Assembly: GCA_036925085.1 (NCBI GenBank)
Contig: JAUPFP010000030.1
Coordinates: 1,116,001-1,180,000 of the forward strand
Direction of reading: 5' to 3'
Source of the DNA: Brachycybe producta
Taxonomy: Eukaryota; Arthropoda; Diplopoda; Playtdesmida; Andrognathidae
Length of the DNA: 64,000 nt
In this document: positions 60,119-64,000 of the stretch, in pieces
How positions within the stretch are numbered: the stretch's first letter is position 1
Layout of the letters: every line of letters starts with the position of its first letter
The notes under the pieces: generated by a model
What the model was told of the DNA's origin: nothing
Seen by the model: the letters and a program-made list of their open reading frames with translations, nothing else
The model's database searches: none
Position numbers and translations under genes: made by a program

Positions 60119-61004
60119 ATGATTATGATTATTAAACGTTATTGTTTCGTATGAAATAAAAATGATAAACAACAAGTGGTTCAATAAGATCTTCTTATAA
60201 AGCTTGAAGCTTTTATCGTAAATTTAAGCTAAAATTCACACACGTGAAACTCAAGGTCAGAGTTTGGGGTTTAAACCTCAAGTGAGATTTCAAGTAAGGG
60301 TTGGAAACACACAAGACCACTTTTGGTGGTCGATTTTGACTGTAAATGAAGTCGAATCGTCGCCAAAACGAAGCATTTCAAGTGTTTCCATAAATATAAA
60401 TTGCAACCTCGTTCCCACAATTACATTACTGCAATTACCTGCAACATCATTTTGCAGTCGAAAGCGACCACCAAATTTGGTATGCGTGCCAAGGGGCCAT
60501 AATCTCAATGTTAACACAAACAAACGAACAAACATTGGCATTGGTTTATTGTCGATGATGGCAGTTTTTTTGTTGCAATAATTTTTGCATAAAAATGAAT
60601 TGAGTAAGTTTTAAAAATAACAATAAATCCACAAAAATTCATTTTTTTCGTGAATTTTTCTAAAAAAAGGAAAAAAAATTAAAAAAAGAACAATTGAAAT
60701 ATTTTCACACAATTCTGAAACTAATTTTTTGTGTCTGTTTTTGTGTGTGTGATAAAAAAAGTAAATGGCAGGATAAGAGCTTTTTAAAAAAATAAATAAT
60801 TAACAAAAACAATTAAAACCCCGAACTTATCTTTGTTCTTAAAATAAAATCCGTGTCCATCTTCGATCGTTTGTTTTCAATCATTTTGGCGAGAAACAAA
60901 ATCTAACCAAAATTAAAAAACAGAAAATAAGTTAACATGTTTTATGAACAAACGATTTTCAAAATATTTGTTATTCTGTGTTTCATGAAGAAGTGAAACT
61001 GAAA
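60119..61004. other. gene-less stretch with R6 copy
   Basis: 60300-60495 is an R6 foldback (AAGACCACTTTTGGTGGTCG, ATCGTCGCCAAAACG, TTTTGCAGTCGAAAGCGACC). The rest is AT-rich. No further EGF exon is recognisable, so the 3' end of the EGF gene remains unlocated. Confidence 0.45.
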
Positions 61005-61330
61005 TTGTGTTTTAGAAACTAGAATGGTAGCTGAATCAGTACCTTAAGGTGGTTTCAAAGTGTAAACGACCTTTACGAATTTCTGATTACTCTGCAAAAT
61101 GACGAGAAACTTAAATGTGTTTTATAATTTCAACTCGTCAATTTTTAATTTTCACTTTAAATTGGGACAAAATGTTAAAACACATCCTAAAACTTAAAAT
61201 CTGGCAATTTCAAAACTGCCATAAGAAGCTTACAGTATTTTAATTTAAAAGATAACGTAAAAATACCCTCATGTAATTCAGTTACACTTCTAGTTTATAA
61301 AATACTTTCAATTGTTCATTTAAAATGTTT
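61005..61330. mobile_element. R2 foldback element(s) beside the EGF gene
   Basis: A partial copy ends with TTTTAGAAACTAGAATGGTA. A second starts at 61042 with the clean terminus TTAAGGTGGTTTCAAAGTG and runs to TTCTAGTTTATAAAATAC near 61307. Confidence 0.6.
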
Positions 61331-61429
61331 TCAAATTCAAAACCTAAGAGTTTACAGAGTTCTCGTGAACATTTTTACTTATAAAAAGAATAAACGACAA
61401 TTGCGTTTTGAGGTAGGTGGTGGTTTTAC

Positions 61430-64000
61430 CTTCTTTGTTTTGTTGGCAGGTGGGTCCCGTCCAGCTAACAGGACAGTCACACGACCCATCTTGAGGGTCA
61501 CAATCTCCTCCGTTATAACACAGACACGAATTAACACAATTCGGTCCAAATCTTCCATCAGAACACACTGAAATTTAAGCAAATACACGAAAACAAACTT
61601 AAGATGTCCGTTCAAGTTGTTTTTAATCAACCCGTGTACATCATTAGTTACCTTGGTGACACTCGAGTCCTCCGAGTCCGAGTGGACACACACAGAGTCC
61701 AGTTTCAGGATGACACCTGTGACCGCCACAATTACATTTACTCTTGCAATGGCGACCATAAAACCCAGATTCACAAACTAAAGAGAAACAACTCAAAAAT
61801 TGCAATTGAAAAACTGTCAAAATGGCAACAACAAAAAAAAGCTTCATAAAACTGACCACTTTCACAACGTTGTCCAATGTAACCAGGAAGACAAACGCAC
61901 TGACCATTCGAAGGGTCACAAGTAGCATTATTGAGACAATTGCAATGATGCTCACAATGGAAGCCGTACAGCCCAGCTGGACATCCTGTAATAACGATAT
62001 CGTTAAGTAAGCAGTCCTAGGGCTCGGATTTTATGCATTATCAAGCAAATGTTTGTCAATATGTGGCCCAAGAGCCAATTGTGAAGTAATCATCATCATT
62101 AGAGCAACCAACAATTACAGTTTTTTCAATCAAAAACACCGGTTAGAGGCTAGAACTTTCTAGTAGAAAATAGAATTGGCACTTGGGCCACAAATCGAGA
62201 AACATTTGCTTGATATTTTGGAAACAACCGTGTTCACAGAGATGACCGAAAAAACCGTCGGCACACCGACAACACCCAGAAATCGGATCACAAGTTGCGT
62301 TATTCTGACACAAACAAGGATATCGACAGTTCGGACCAAACGAACCCTCGAGACAAACTATACGCAAAATAAAAGCGAATTAATGTTATGCGTAAATGAC
62401 AAGAAAAACAGATCCGGACTGACAAACCATCATCACATTTTGGCCCAGTTCGACCAGAAACACACGTGCACGTGCCATTCGCCCGGTCACATTTTCCATA
62501 TTTTGAGCAGTTGCACGTTTCCGTACATTCCAAACCAAATAAATCATTTGGACATTCTAGTTATTAATTCCAATAATAAAATATAATCATACGATTGGTC
62601 TCAAATAATGTAAATGCTAAACAAAAACCTTCGTCACAAAGAAGTCCAGTGAATCCAGGAGGACATTGGCAAGTGCCACTGACGTGATTACACTGGGCTC
62701 CAAAGGCACAACGTGGGCACGTTTGATTACAATCGGTTCCGAACCAACCCTGTGGACAACCTGTAAAATTGCACGTCAAAAATGTTTCATTGTAAATTCT
62801 CCTCAAGCTTGAACGTGTTTTAGAAACTAGAAAGTAGCTCAGCCACTTGTGGGTATTTTCACGTTCACATCTTTTAAAATGAGCTTTTCTTTCTATTTCA
62901 GTTTGAAAATAACTCAACATTACGTGGACAATATTTTTAGTTTTTGTCTCATTAAAAAGTTTATTTTGAAAGATATCATCATGAAAAAACTTTTAGCATT
63001 ATCAATTTATCACCAACTAATCTTCTTCTGAAAAAAGTTTCACTGAAAAGTTAAAAACCCTACATTTTCTCCAAACCGCGGTTGGGGTGATTCAACTATG
63101 AAACCACCTTAAATGATTCAGGTTGCCATTCTAGTTTCTGAAACACTTTCAATTTCTGCATAGTTTTACTTTGAGTACAGGTGGGCCCATAGAACCCAGG
63201 TGGACATTCACAACGACCAGTATGGGGGTCGCAACTCGCATTATTCTTGCAAAAACACCTCAAATGACAGTTGACGCCGAAGAATCCATGTGGACAACCT
63301 AAAACAAACCAATCACAAAGGCAAAGGGTCAAAGCAAAAGGTCACAACGAAATACATTTATAACGTTGTGACCTTTTTTGCAATGTTTTCCTCTGTGTCC
63401 CGGTTTACAAACACAATCGCCACTGATGGCGTTGCAAATTGTATTCTTTGGACAAAAACAATTCTTTTCGCATCCATGGCCATATGTTCCCTCCGGACAA
63501 ACTAGTATAATAATCAATTTTTCAAATTAATCAAACGTTTTGAACAGTCGATTCAAGACTTTCGGACTACTTACGCATCTCGCACTGGGGTCCAGTTTTT
63601 CCGGGTGGACAATGACAGTGCCCAGTGACATGATCGCATGACTCTTCAATGTCACAGTCACATTCTTGGCTACAGTTTTTACCATAAAAATCTTTTGGAC
63701 AAACTTTGATAAAGAAAATTCACTTTAGCTGTTAGCAATATTATTTTCTCTTTTAAGGTTTACTTTTTTCGCAAAATTCGCCCACAAAACCAGGTGGACA
63801 GACACAGTGTCCAAACTTCGAATCACAAGGTGCATCATTGAGACATTTGCATATTTCTCGACAATTTACGCCAAAAAACCCGGGAATGCAATCTGGTTAA
63901 AATCAAATACTAACAATATATACAATATGATCACTCATAAGATAAATATAAAAACGATAAAATACAAATAAACGGACCCAAATCGCAAAGTTCTCCCATC
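61430..64000 (-). CDS. multiple EGF-like domain protein (MEGF10/Draper/SREC-like), internal exons, partial
   Basis: In transcript order the exons are 64000-63978 (partial), 63892-63764, 63703-63575, 63501-63373, 63298-63170, 62760-62629, 62556-62428, 62357-62229, 61985-61857, 61777-61652 and 61567-61430. Full exons are 126-138 nt (seven of the ten are 129 nt), all with phase-1 boundaries and AG/GT borders, and each encodes one 8-cysteine EGF repeat of about 43 residues: C-x8-C-x3-C-x-C-x5-C, then C-x-C-x8-C with minor variation. Examples are [16 protein letters not shown] and [16 protein letters not shown]. Such repeats form the ectodomain of phagocytic and scavenger receptors such as Draper, MEGF10/11 and SREC. 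No signal peptide, EMI domain or transmembrane exon is in view, so a secreted or other EGF protein is possible. Several donors are weak (GTTGTT, GTTTTT). The upstream part lies beyond 64000; 3' exons were not found. Confidence 0.88.
62013..62220. mobile_element. R3 foldback element filling an EGF-gene intron
   Basis: GGGCTCGGATTTTATGCATT opens it and TGGGCCACAAATCGAGAAAC with TTTGCTTGATATT closes it. It occupies about 85% of the 243-nt intron at 61986-62228 and stops about 8 nt from the splice donor. Confidence 0.65.
62800..63165. mobile_element. R2 foldback element filling an EGF-gene intron
   Basis: AACGTGTTTTAGAAACTAGA on the left and CATTCTAGTTTCTGAAACAC on the right, with the palindromic centre between. 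It makes up most of the 409-nt intron at 62761-63169, ending at the splice donor (GTAAAACTATGCAG). Confidence 0.65.

Noticed and set aside
1-64000. tRNA, rRNA or CRISPR features
   Set aside because: I looked for B-box words, clover-leaf arms and regularly spaced repeats and found none convincing; the genome is eukaryotic, so a CRISPR array is not expected.

Overview
The window looks like nuclear DNA from an invertebrate animal, most likely a protostome. It is AT-rich, its genes are split by GT-AG introns, and short inverted-repeat transposons fill most non-coding space. I cannot fix the phylum from the sequence. Four protein-coding genes can be supported: two HES-type bHLH-Orange repressors in tandem on the + strand, one intronless somatomedin-B/secretin-family receptor on the - strand, and part of a multiple-EGF protein on the - strand that runs off the right edge.

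Layout. 1-3.7 kb holds nested MITEs. 3.7-7.6 kb holds HES gene A (three coding exons, 488 aa, ends WRPW), with a cluster of Su(H)/CSL-type sites upstream, including a head-to-head pair 16 bp apart. 7.6-10.9 kb is repeat-rich. 10.9-14.9 kb holds HES gene B (four coding exons, 357 aa, ends WRPW), with two miR-7-type seed matches in the 3' UTR. 14.9-54.8 kb is about 40 kb with no recognisable host exon; it contains MITEs, truncated LINE pieces and foldback elements. 54.8-58.1 kb is the receptor (1086 aa). 58.1-61.4 kb is repeat DNA, including an hAT-like element with a perfect 8-bp target duplication. 61.4-64 kb contains eleven exons of a MEGF/Draper/SREC-like protein, essentially one 8-cysteine EGF repeat per exon, all with phase-1 introns.

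How the parts may work together. The HES genes are classic Notch effectors. Their upstream regions share an 18-bp block containing a CSL site, followed by a HES-type repressor site (GGCACGYG) and a GA tract. This suggests Notch activation with negative feedback inherited from a common ancestor. The receptor and the EGF protein are cell-surface proteins on the same strand; no functional link to the HES pair can be read from sequence.

Repeat families (labels are mine). R1: about 300-bp Harbinger-like MITE, TIR TACCTWGTACACAC, TWA target duplications. R2: 250-450-bp foldback family with TIR TTAAGGTGGTTTYAAAGTG, in introns of three genes. R3: about 300-bp foldback with an internal ATC microsatellite. 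R4: elements with CAGGGTG termini flanked by TA. R5: a short GTTAGCCTCCACCTCCAAC module. R6: elements carrying GACCACTTTT and GTCGCCAAAAC. Several hAT-like elements are also present. Two introns of the EGF gene are long only because each contains one MITE.
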